From contig JAKTTT010000039.1 in the NCBI GenBank assembly GCA_030581615.1, forward strand, positions 62,001 through 126,000: 64,000 nt of DNA, read 5' to 3'. How positions within the stretch are numbered: position 1 is the stretch's first letter; each line of letters opens with the position of its first letter. The position numbers and the translations under genes are program-made. The DNA comes from Alloascoidea africana. Its lineage: Eukaryota > Ascomycota > Alloascoideomycetes > Alloascoideales > Alloascoideaceae. Shown piece after piece: positions 55,709 to 64,000 of the stretch. The notes under the pieces are model-generated. The model saw nothing but the letters and a program-made list of their open reading frames with translations. It was not told the DNA's origin and did not search any database.

Positions 55709-55751
55709 TAAAGTACTAAATACTAAAATACTAAAATACTAAAATACTAAA
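55709..55751. repeat. (AAAATACT)n tract
   Basis: About five units of TACTAAA or TACTAAAA in direct tandem. Unit length varies between seven and eight bases. Confidence 0.8.
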
Positions 55752-55948
55752 TGCTCCTGCTGCTTCCACCACAAGCTAGCCTATTTCTCTCCGCTTGTCT
55801 TCGCCTACCACTTTACACTTTAGGCCTAATAGTTTATGAGGAATTAAAATTGCATTGCACATTTCCTGTTTCCTGCCTTCTAGGTCCGTCCCGCTTAAAA
55901 TGTTTCGCGTTTCCTACTAACATTCACACGTCTTTGATCCTGCCCTAT

Positions 55949-56001
55949 CCTTACTTTACCTTACCTTACCTTACGTTACTTGACTTTACTTTACTTTACT
56001 T
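55949..56001. repeat. (TTACC)n / (TTACT)n pentanucleotide tract
   Basis: Five-base units drifting from TTACC to TTACT on the pyrimidine-rich strand. It lies inside the probable CLG1 leader or core promoter, about 230 nt before the start. Confidence 0.8.
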
Positions 56002-56229
56002 CCTCTCTCTACTTTGTCTGGTCCAAAACTGTTTTTTCTCCTATTTAGAATACCTTTTCTCCCTCTCTTCCTTCTTCCTTCCCTTCACACTCCTCTGTTT
56101 TTCACCTGGCCATATTGTACACCTTTAGTTCCTCGTGTTGACTTTTGATCTGACACCCAGAACTTGGTCTACACAACTTTTCACTTTTATTGTTTTCTTC
56201 CAGCATAGCACAGATATACACTTTTTATT

Positions 56230-57978
56230 ATGTCTTCAACAGTACTCTACATAGCAGAAGATAATAACCGATTCGATCATGTTCTTTACAATAATGGACC
56301 ATACAACTCATACAACCAACAGCTCTCATGGCAGTGTCCTATGAAACCAACTACTACTGCCCTGAACTACAATGCTGCTCCTCCTCTACCACAGCAGTAC
56401 GATTCCAAAGTACTTTTCCCTACCGCTCAGTATCAACCACATCCACAACCACAGCAGCAACAGCAGCAGCAGCAGCAGCAAATAGAATTCATCAGCGCTT
56501 ACTCCACAGAATTAAAGCAACAACTACCTCCAACATCAATAACATATGGCGCTCCCGTCCCGACGGTTGCTGTTCAAATCCAAGATCCAGTCCCATCGAC
56601 TCAAGATTTGTGCCAGTTCCAGCCGCAACAGCAACAGCAACGGCCTCTTTCGGTATCGCTTTCGCCCGCTGCTCATCAGTATCAAAACCCAAAATTTGTA
56701 ACCAACGAGAGCGTTGCTTCATCCACTCTTGCTCCAAAGCAGGACCGGAACCTAGACTACAATATTGAGGAAATGGGCAAGTATCTTTCAACAATGGCAT
56801 ATGGTATGCTGAACCCAAACGAAATGCCCTCGTCTCAGTTTACATCCACTGTTGGTAGAGTTCTCTCTGCAACAAGACTGCCTCTTTCCACGATTGTTCT
56901 CTCACTTGTCTATCTGCAACAGAGAAAAGAGTACAATGAGCAATGCGGGTATCTCTCTCGGTACTCTGAATTTGGAATTTTCAGAACGCTGATTGTGTCT
57001 TTGTTACTGGCAAACAAGTATAATGATGACAACACTTTTACCAACAAGTCCTGGTCTGAAGCGACAAATATTCCAACATTGGACTTGACACAGATGGAAC
57101 GTGAGTGGCTAGCACTTATCGGCTGGAACCTCTATGTCGAAGATCTGGGACTGTGGAATAAATGGGAAATGGGATGGGAAAACTGGATCAACAAGTACGA
57201 GCACCAAAAATCTCTATCGAAAAGCCAGCAGCAGCATCAACAACATCAACATCATCATCATCATGGTCGATTAGCATCCTCGCAAACTCAAATAGTGGTA
57301 CCAATGACAACATCCATCTCGCCACTTGTGTCTCCGCCTATATCGTCTACTTCGCCGCTGTACTACAGAGGCAACCACAGCAGCGTTGTTTTGTCACCTA
57401 GCATTAACAATCTTATCAACCTCCCGAAGCCAGAAGCAGTTGGTCCGTTTGAGAACAAAGCGTATGAGAACCTCAACAGACAAGCTCATCAACCTCTCGC
57501 TCAATCTCAAACGCACATTCCTTCCTTGCAGCATATACCTCAAACGATTCCGTGCTCGATGACCGCCCCTGGGCCCTCTGTTGCCGCCTCTATGGCAGTG
57601 CCGGTTCCTCGCTCTGAGCCCGAGCCCAAGAGCGTCATGCCCATACTGCCCAGCATCGTACGCACTGACAAGATCGCTTCCCAGTTTCAGTTGATTACAC
57701 CAGACGAGCTCATGGTTTCTAAACTACCGCTGCAGCAACCTCATCAACAGCCACAACACCAACAACAGTATATGATACAACAGGGCTGCAGCGACTACCG
57801 ACTGCCCGAAGCTGTTGTGGACATCCAGGACCAGAATAATAATATTAATACTAACACCTATAACCATAACCATACACGCGGTTGTGGGTGCTACATTTGC
57901 TCATATCCATATCTTATGAATCAGACTGAGTGGTCAAGAAGTCATCATCAACAACAATCGCTAGCAACCGTTTGTTAG
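56230..57978 (+). CDS. CLG1: Clg1-like Pho85-type cyclin
   Basis: 582 residues. The N-terminal 180 are Pro/Gln/Tyr-rich with a pure glutamine run. The cyclin box spans about 183-305: LSTMAYGMLN, FTSTVGRVLSATRLPLSTIV, LSLVYLQQRK, FRTLIVSLLLANKYNDDN, SWSEATNIP and MEREWLALIGWNLYV. This arrangement, including the WEMGWENW end, matches Clg1 and the Pcl-type cyclins. The C-terminal 270 residues are low complexity (Gln, His, Pro, Ser) and end with a CGCYICSYPY cysteine patch. In S. cerevisiae, Clg1 is a cyclin-like partner of the kinase Pho85. The start is the first ATG after a long pyrimidine leader. The gene is flanked on both sides by hexamer tracts and long gene-free DNA. Confidence 0.82.
   Translation: MSSTVLYIAEDNNRFDHVLYNNGPYNSYNQQLSWQCPMKPTTTALNYNAAPPLPQQYDSKVLFPTAQYQPHPQPQQQQQQQQQQIEFISAYSTELKQQLPPTSITYGAPVPTVAVQIQDPVPSTQDLCQFQPQQQQQRPLSVSLSPAAHQYQNPKFVTNESVASSTLAPKQDRNLDYNIEEMGKYLSTMAYGMLNPNEMPSSQFTSTVGRVLSATRLPLSTIVLSLVYLQQRKEYNEQCGYLSRYSEFGIFRTLIVSLLLANKYNDDNTFTNKSWSEATNIPTLDLTQMEREWLALIGWNLYVEDLGLWNKWEMGWENWINKYEHQKSLSKSQQQHQQHQHHHHHGRLASSQTQIVVPMTTSISPLVSPPISSTSPLYYRGNHSSVVLSPSINNLINLPKPEAVGPFENKAYENLNRQAHQPLAQSQTHIPSLQHIPQTIPCSMTAPGPSVAASMAVPVPRSEPEPKSVMPILPSIVRTDKIASQFQLITPDELMVSKLPLQQPHQQPQHQQQYMIQQGCSDYRLPEAVVDIQDQNNNINTNTYNHNHTRGCGCYICSYPYLMNQTEWSRSHHQQQSLATVC
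56452..56481 (+). repeat. CAG repeat coding polyglutamine
   Basis: Nearly pure CAG triplets with CAA interruptions code about ten consecutive Gln in the CLG1 N-terminus. Confidence 0.9.
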
Positions 57979-60171
57979 ATGATTTAGCTAATCCTTATTT
58001 TTTTTTTCTCATACAAATTCAAGTCAAAAGAGTTTCATTATCATTTATCATTATTATTATTATTATTATCATTTCAAACTGTTTTCTTTTTCTCGCTTTG
58101 TTTTTTTGTCTGTTTTGTTCATGTTTTACACACACTTTATTATTATTCTGGGAGCTTGGGCTTAATGATTTTTTTCTTTTTTCATGTTTATAGTGGTTTC
58201 CAACATGCATGGTTTTAGTTTAGTTTGACTGTACCTTTTTTTTTTTTTTTTTTTTATAATCCCCTCCTATTATGGGTTTTGTCTTGTCTTGGCCATTTTA
58301 ATTGCACTTGAGCCTATTACCAAAATCAAATGTGTGATTTTAGGTTTGCCATCTCAATTTTCCTTTTTTTTTTTTTTTTTTTTTTTTTTCTTTTCTGACA
58401 TGAGTTACATATAAATTTACAGGTAAAAATAGATATCGATGGCTTAAGAGCCTGTTAGGAAATGCATTGCTTTTTATCACCAGTAGAAAAGGCACATTTG
58501 TAAATGGCGACAGCTATTCCGATCCGAGGTTGAGCCATCCATAGATAGAAAAGAGTTTAATGAGTAAAGTCAAGTGGGTGGTTTCGATGGAATTGGCCGA
58601 ATCTTTCCCTTTCAGTGGTGCGCTCACTTCTTCCTCCCCTGTACAAAGTTAGCAGCACCAAAGAGTGCATTCGCTTCTAGGGCTTTCTTCCTTGAATCTG
58701 TAATAACATAAAAAGTACAAAATAATTAATTCTTGTAGTTACTTTTTTTTTTTGGCTTTTACTGTTTAGTCTTGCCTACTTCACAAAGCAGGATTATGAT
58801 GCAAGCAAAATAAAAAACAAAAAAAAGTTGCTGGAGGGGTTGGAAACGAGACGAGCTCATTTGGCGCTTTCTCCCTATCTGTGCATTCCTTTGTGGAAAG
58901 TGGTCAGTCGGGATCTGCTAAATTTTATTCATCCCTTCTTTGGGTCTTGTCTTGGAGGCAGGCTTGGAAGGTTAAAATACCACTTGTATCATCCTTTCTT
59001 TAGGGACTACCTTGGATTCGAAATTTGCGTTTGCGTTTGTGTTTACATTTACATTTACATTTACGTTTACCTTTTGCATTTTGCATTTCTGCGTCTCCAG
59101 CTCAAGCAGAAAAAGGGAAAATCTTCTTTCTCTATTCTCAACACTCTATAACTTATCGGTATTGCATATATAAACTTGGGGCTGGAGATGCCCTGGTCAA
59201 GAAACTGTATGTGTTTTTTTTGTTCGCTTTACCAGGACGACAGGACTGAGACGACCTGGTTTTCTTTTCTTTACTCATCATTATCAGTCACCAATCGGCC
59301 AGGAAGGGGTCTACGCATTTTTAGTCGCTGATTAATTATCGCATTATGCCTGATGACATGACCAAGCAAATATCTGGAGTTTCCACCAACAGCTTAATAC
59401 CTACCAGAGTCACATATCGGTAGTCGTAGTCTGGGGTTGGTCTCAGGACCTGCCTCGTTCTCGCTCTCTCTCTCATTTTCATTCTCCCTATTGCTGTCAC
59501 TGTTGCTATTGCTATTGCTGGCGTGGACGGTGGTGCTGTAGCGCGTGTAACTGCTCGTTTGGGATCTAATTAGTGCCTCTAAGCCTAGCCCGAATCTCAA
59601 TCTCAATCTCAACATCGCCGCCACAAACAGAAATTGTGGCAATATCAATTTCAATTCCAGGACTTGTCCAAGAGCCAATACAAAAAAAAACACAAAATTT
59701 CGTGGCCGTGTGGTCTGTTTCACGCTGCTGCTTTGACTCTCTACAAAAATTCAAAGTCAAATTCAAATTTTAAGTGTAAAATAAAATGCAAATGTAAAAG
59801 GAATTGGGAATAGGGAATAAAAATAGGTCAAGTGTATCTATCCATCTTACTTGAGCTCGCTCGTTCGCCTTGTGAGAAAAGACACGCTTTTCTGTATCCC
59901 AGAGAGTCTCTTGGGGATCCTAACCACTAAACGGTGGCTTTTCATAAAAGCAAACACAAAATAAACACACCTTGTCTTTGACCTTGAATTTCTATGTCTT
60001 TCGACTCAAAGTACCCCTGTCGCCACCCGCACCGGGCGCTTCGCTTGACCTTTCAAAGTTTTGCTTGCTTCCAATTGGAACGGATGGTGGTACAAACCGT
60101 AGCATACGTTAGTGTAATTATGAAGCCTTTACAAACATTGCATGTAACACATCATCAAAAACTAAGGACCC
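57979..60171. other. 2.2 kb region downstream of CLG1
   Basis: The first 450 nt contain a TTATTA run and two long T tracts (T20 at 58236..58255 and T26 at 58364..58389), likely the CLG1 3' end and adjacent spacer. Further on, hexamer-type repeats reappear (58.9-59.7 kb). Open frames here are repeat-driven and not supported. Confidence 0.5.
59025..59088. repeat. (TTTGCG)n / (TTTACA)n hexanucleotide tract
   Basis: Six-base units grade from TTTGCG to TTTACA and then TTTGCA. Shorter AATCTC units occur at 59592..59613, and TTGCTA-type units at about 59485..59520. Confidence 0.8.
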
Positions 60172-61983
60172 ATGGGAGATATTCTATTATCCAAGCGCAC
60201 TAGAAAAGCCTCCAAGTTTCTATCTCTCTGTACTGGTGGTCCCAGTTACAATGAGGAGTCGCTAAAGAATAATCTGAATGAATTGAAAAGGCAATTATCA
60301 TTGGCAAATGCGAAAAGGTCAATAATAGATGTATCAGCGCTAAACAACATCTTCCCCCAAATGCTAAACAATCTGGTTAGCCCTGCTCTGGATTCCCAAA
60401 ACAGCAATCTGATCTCCACGGCGTGCACTTGCCTCGAGCTGATATTTAGTTTCTCAGATTTTGATTCGGAATCAAGTGCGTTGAAAGGTATGTGGCCTGA
60501 CCGCCTACTCTTACTCTTCTTACTTTTCTTTTATTGTTGAACCCTTGCCTATTCTTGCTAAAACGTCACAGAGCCCGGAAAGCAAAGCCAATCGTTTAAC
60601 ACAGTACCAAATACGGAAAGGATAAATGACCTCAACACAATCGGTGCACTGGATTTGCTCATGTCCAACTTGGCGTTGTATGGCACTCCTCTGGGGTCGG
60701 AGAATAATGCCACGCAAGAAAACGTAAAGACCTGTAGTGCACAACTAATTGAGAGACTGCTGACATGTCTGGATTATATAATTAAGCACTGGACTCTAAA
60801 CGAAACAATCATGAAATGGTGGGCAGATTGCTGCTGTGTCTATGAATCTTCCTCTTTTATTCGGGTGCTCTTGTGTACCATATTCGACCTTATCCTTGAC
60901 GACCTACTACTCCAAACCTCTGACTCAAACCAGAGCGCTAGAAATTGTAAAGGAAAAGCCGACGACAGATTCTGCATTCGTACTATACTCGAGCCGTTAA
61001 AACAGTGTATCGAATCGGTGACTAGTGACGAAACTGAGCAGGTCGTAGATTTCATTGGAAGCCTAAGGCATAAGCTACAAACGTGCTTGGAGAAAGCGTC
61101 TTGTATCGAAAAGGGAAAGGTTCCAACAGCAGGCATCATCACCACCAACATCGCTCCGGCCGCTGATTACATTAGTGCTTGCAGTAGTTCCACTAGCATA
61201 ATCATCAACTCGGCTGGAAAAGACTCAAAAAATTTCTCCTGCTTTAAAACCTATCTTTTGCAGAATAATGGGAAAGGCCAAAAAAGGCCCGAATGGTGTT
61301 CTATTTTTGATAAAGCTCAAAATGTAAATGCTCCCTCTGAGTTAAAATCGCAAAACAAAATTGCACACACGTTTCTTAGCTCAACAACCTCAACCTCTTT
61401 GACAAACAAACAATGCTCATCTGATGATAAGTTCAATACTCTTGTGTTAACACATCGGTCCACCCCAAACTTGAAATACAGAAAGTCAATGTTACAAAAA
61501 GTGATACTTTTCAAAAACAGAAGCTCTTCCGGGGGTGGTGGTACTCCACTCGGAATTCAGAAGCACACTTCTAAACGTGAAAGAGCCAAGCGCAAATTTC
61601 ACAAGATTAGCTCATGGCTAGGAGCCGGACAACGGGAAATGGATCAGAGGAATAGACGGTCAATGAAAATAAGAGTACTGCAGGCATACAGAGAGAAACG
61701 ACAAAAGAATTTTGTTGATCGGCCAGACATCATTGGCGCTGCTTCTGGTACAGATATTGACATGAATGGCTTTGGTCCAGACACTGATACTAGTCCCGGA
61801 AATGACACTGTCTGTTCCATTTTTTCTGCAAGAAACCATAGCGTGTTCTTAACCCCTAAAGCAAACATTCATGGAATGAGGCACTTTAGAGAGTGTATCT
61901 GGAATCGTTATTATAGATTACAAGTCCGAACAGATGCCAAAATCGATTACTTCCGTTTTCTATTTTATGGTTCATATAGTTGA
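60172..61983 (+). CDS. Unknown two-exon protein, helical N-terminal half
   Basis: Exons 60172..60487 and 60572..61983 give 575 residues. The 84-nt intron has a GTATGT donor and an ACAG acceptor. The split GAG codon restores a continuous frame, although the branch site (TGCTAAA) is imperfect. Residues 25-260 look all-helical with Leu-rich amphipathic stretches (DVSALNNIFPQMLNNLVSPA, SAQLIERLLTCLDYIIKHW), as in HEAT or armadillo-like folds. The centre is low complexity. A basic stretch (SKRERAKRKFHKISSW, about 465-480) and RRSMKIRVLQAYREKRQ could be a nuclear signal. I do not recognise a family and make no functional claim. The second exon by itself has no ATG near its start, so the splice is needed. 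Confidence 0.7.
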
Positions 61984-62113
61984 GGCTACAAAATGTCACT
62001 ATCTTGTACCGTAAATGCATTTGCTTTTTTAGAATCTATATTTTAACTCGGCAGATTTCCTGTTTGTGCCAATACAGAACCAAAATCAAAAATCAACAAA
62101 AAAAGACACTAGA

Positions 62114-63392
62114 TCAGTCATCATCCATTCTGTTGATGAAGTTGTAAACCGCTTCAACAAACTCTTCAGGCTTTTCAGCAATGACTATTAAACTGTTAGA
62201 ATGTTACACCTTAGCAGTATGGAAAAAAAAAAAGACATACTCCAATGACCCCCTTCTATATCCCGGACTTCAAATTGAGGAAAATATTGCCCAATGATGG
62301 GTAATGCTTCGTCCGCGATACTGCAAAACGGTTAAAAATTGTTCATCGTCCCACACCAAAAAAAAAAAAAAAAGTTTGAATCTGTACTTACTACCTAGAC
62401 TCCGTTCCTCTCACAAATAACGAAGGTTTGGTGAAAACAGACTCACCGGGAAGATATGGCCATCCCGCAATAAAGTCCAACCATTTCCCAATAGTTTCAA
62501 CTGGAATTTTAAACTTGAAAGTACTTTTCCCTTCTTCAGGCTTGGCTGGTTTTGTCTTTTTGCAATTTGTCATTATAAACTGTTGGATCGGCAATCTCTT
62601 CTCGACTTGGTTCAAAATCGCGTACGCTTCTTTACTCGTCTGCACATCCGACCTGTCGATTTTTTTCATTTGAGATATGTACTGTCCAAATTTACCGTTC
62701 AATTGCGTATCAATGGGAGAATTCTCAACGGAGATGAGATACTTTATCAGGTTTTTGCCTTTTTCCCTAAGACACATGGCCATTGCCACCTTAGCGCCCA
62801 TCGAATGGCCGATGACTATGACCTGTTCCAGATTTTGATCAGTAATGAAGTTTTCTACATCATTGGCCATCGATGCGTAATCCATCCTGTCAGCATGCGG
62901 TACTGTGGATCCGTGATTCCGTAAATCCAAGCAATACACATCGCAGTTGAGAAGTGTAGCCAGTTTTTTACTAACTGTACGGTTGTTCATTTTGCTGCCG
63001 AAAAGTCCATGGAGAAAGACTATAGGGGTCTTTAATGGCTTTTCACTATTAGATAAAAACAAAATATCATCATGGTTGATATATTTACAATCGGGGACAT
63101 GTTTATCACAAGCCAGTTTAATTGTAGGAATATCATTGCTGAATTTGTCCTTGTCATAATCGTGCTTGGAGAATGTCGAGTTATAGAATCGTTGAGACCT
63201 TGGACCACATAAAGATCCATAACATGATGTAATAGACGGAATTGAAATCTTTCCAATTGGCAACTTTTGCAACCGAAGCATACTGTTGAGAGCCATCTTG
63301 GTGGCCATTTTTGGCTTGAACAGTGTTGGAGTACTTTCGCTATTATAAAGTTCAAAAACCTGTGGCACACCTCTTCTTGTTCGTCTGATCAT
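62114..63392 (-). CDS. IMO32: Imo32-type mitochondrial alpha/beta hydrolase (three exons)
   Basis: Exons 63392..62392, 62320..62241 and 62184..62114 give 383 residues (S. cerevisiae Imo32 has 342). Intron 1 is 71 nt (GTAAGT, TTTTTAAC, TTGCAG). Intron 2 is 56 nt (GTATGT, TTCTAAC, AATAG). The N-terminus is basic and Ser-rich, and the true start may be Met29, Met33 or Met38, giving a mitochondrial presequence. Core motifs are IVFLHGLFGS, the nucleophile elbow VIVIGHSMGA (Ser197) and, on exon 2, IEGGHW carrying the catalytic His (about 359). Exon 3 adds AEKPEEFVEAVYNFI, the family's C-terminal helix. Without splicing the protein would lack its His. The human relative is ABHD11; the substrate in yeast is not settled. 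Confidence 0.9.
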
Positions 63393-63693
63393 TACCCGGA
63401 ATAGTGACGTGAGATCGCGGTAATGACGTCAGAATGATCAATGTTCACCGCAAAGACTATCTGTTTGGGGTAGACTGTTCTATCCAAAACGAGAGAGATA
63501 ACACCCAAATTAAACAGATTAATTGCTTTCAGAAAAAAGTACTGATAAGTTTGAATGTCGTAATATAAACTTAGAAGAAACTCACCATCTTCTTGTAAGA
63601 TAAACCGCTTCACGTCCGGGTAAGTAATTCCTCGGGGTTTCACTTTTTTGGCCACAGCACTTCTATTATAGATTACTACCAAAATTAGAAAAC
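63393..63693. promoter_or_regulatory. Divergent promoter with CRE-like sites
   Basis: About 300 nt between two divergent starts. TGACGTCA, a perfect CRE/ATF palindrome, lies at 63424..63431, and TGACGTGA, a one-base variant, at 63405..63412, both close to the IMO32 start. Yeast Sko1, Aca1 or Atf1-type bZIP factors bind such sites. Binding is inferred from sequence only. Confidence 0.45.
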
Positions 63694-64000
63694 ATGTCGG
63701 AGACGCCAACAGACATGGCTTCTTCTACCGGAAATGACACAGTTGAAATGATAAAGACCGTAGATGAAGAAAGTTCTGTGGAGCCACAGAACGCAAACGA
63801 GTTGGATGCTTCTTTCAATTCGACAATGGATACCACTTTAGTTGGCGATGATGGTAAAGCTGAGGCTAACGTGTCTAAAGACAATAACAACAAAGAAAAG
63901 ACAGAAGCTTTGGATCAGAAAGTGGATGCTAATGGAAATGATGCTGAAGGTGGTGAGATTAATGGTGATGACAATGACGACAAGAACAAAAATAAAGATG
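63694..64000 (+). CDS. N-terminal part of an acidic protein, cut by the window end
   Basis: Open from the ATG at 63694 to the last base, about 102 codons without a stop. It begins MSETPTDMASSTGNDTVEM and is rich in Asp, Glu, Asn and Lys (NGDDNDDKNKNKD near the end). This is typical of the disordered N-terminus of nuclear or chromatin proteins, but no domain has been reached, so no identity is offered. It shares the CRE-containing promoter with IMO32. Confidence 0.65.
   Translation, partial: MSETPTDMASSTGNDTVEMIKTVDEESSVEPQNANELDASFNSTMDTTLVGDDGKAEANVSKDNNNKEKTEALDQKVDANGNDAEGGEINGDDNDDKNKNKD

Larger units (their letters stand above)
50440..56229. other. 5.8 kb upstream region of CLG1 with many short-unit repeats
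   Basis: No gene recognised. From 50.5 to 51.0 kb and again from 52.9 to 55.7 kb the DNA is richer in G and C than the surroundings, creating long but featureless open frames (for example 55511..55068 minus). A TATATAAA at about 51138 on the plus strand precedes only a doubtful spliced mini-ORF. The right half is dominated by hexamer and pentamer tracts, listed individually. The last 300 nt before CLG1 are strongly pyrimidine-rich, as in a 5' leader. Confidence 0.5.

Noticed and set aside
1-64000. LTR elements, proviruses or other capsid-bearing elements
   Set aside because: No reverse transcriptase, integrase, capsid or envelope-like frame and no long terminal repeats were seen by eye. A repeat-library search could still find short relics.
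1-64000. CUG-Ser clade yeast
   Set aside because: CTG codes conserved leucines in PNO1 and hydrophobic membrane positions in the aquaporin, so CTG is read as Leu.

Overview
The window looks like nuclear DNA of a budding yeast (Saccharomycotina). The recognisable proteins are yeast-type: Pno1, Crz1, aquaporin, Ham1, calnexin, Pub1, Clg1 and Imo32. Introns are short (56 to 171 nt) with GTAAGT, GTGAGT or GTATGT-like donors and CTAAC-type branch sites. CTG encodes conserved leucines (for example in the IHILGG motif of Pno1), so the code is standard and this is not a CUG-Ser clade yeast. Several genes carry introns, an STK11IP-like leucine-rich-repeat gene is present, and genes are sparse (about 17 in 64 kb). 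Together these suggest an early-branching or large-genome yeast rather than a Saccharomyces relative. That placement is inference.

Layout. 0.7-3.7 kb: LRR protein (minus), with an upstream exon. 5.1-6.7 kb: serine- and glutamine-rich protein (minus). 7.4-8.2 kb: PNO1 (plus). 8.2-13.6 kb: gene-free. 13.6-15.9 kb: CRZ1-like calcineurin-responsive regulator with one intron. 18.6-19.5 kb: orthodox aquaporin. 21.5-22.1 kb: HAM1 (ITPase), one intron. 22.4-24.2 kb: calnexin CNE1 (minus), with the signal peptide on exon 1. 24.4-24.9 kb: a possible small three-exon gene. 25.4-26.9 kb: PUB1-type three-RRM protein. 27-31.6 kb: mostly empty, with an unassigned 158-codon ORF. 31.6-32.7 kb: C2H2 zinc-finger protein (minus). 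32.7-40.6 kb: the longest uninterrupted gene-free stretch. 40.7-42.1 kb: flavin monooxygenase. 42.8-43.9 kb: secreted class 3 lipase. 44.2-46.6 kb: C2-HECT protein (minus) that has lost the catalytic cysteine. 46.6-56.2 kb: almost gene-free, with one possible 58-residue membrane protein and, from 52.9 kb on, many 5- and 6-nt repeat tracts. 56.2-58.0 kb: CLG1-like Pho85 cyclin. 60.2-62.0 kb: unknown two-exon protein. 62.1-63.4 kb: IMO32-like mitochondrial hydrolase (minus, three exons). 63.7 kb to the end: start of an acidic protein.

The genes do not form a pathway cluster; this is ordinary eukaryotic gene order. They cover ribosome assembly, ER folding, calcium signalling, RNA binding, nucleotide sanitation and cyclin control. 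No tRNA, rRNA, CRISPR, provirus or intact transposon was seen by eye.

The most unusual item is the C2-HECT protein at 44.2-46.6 kb. It has a Nedd4/Rsp5-like frame but no WW domains. It has asparagine where the catalytic cysteine should be, and it lacks the conserved C-terminal tail. It looks like a pseudo-ligase. Other points are corrected gene models that simple ORF calling misses (LRR, CRZ1, HAM1, CNE1, IMO32 and the 60 kb gene), a cluster of hexanucleotide tracts around CLG1, and paired inverted repeats upstream of HAM1.
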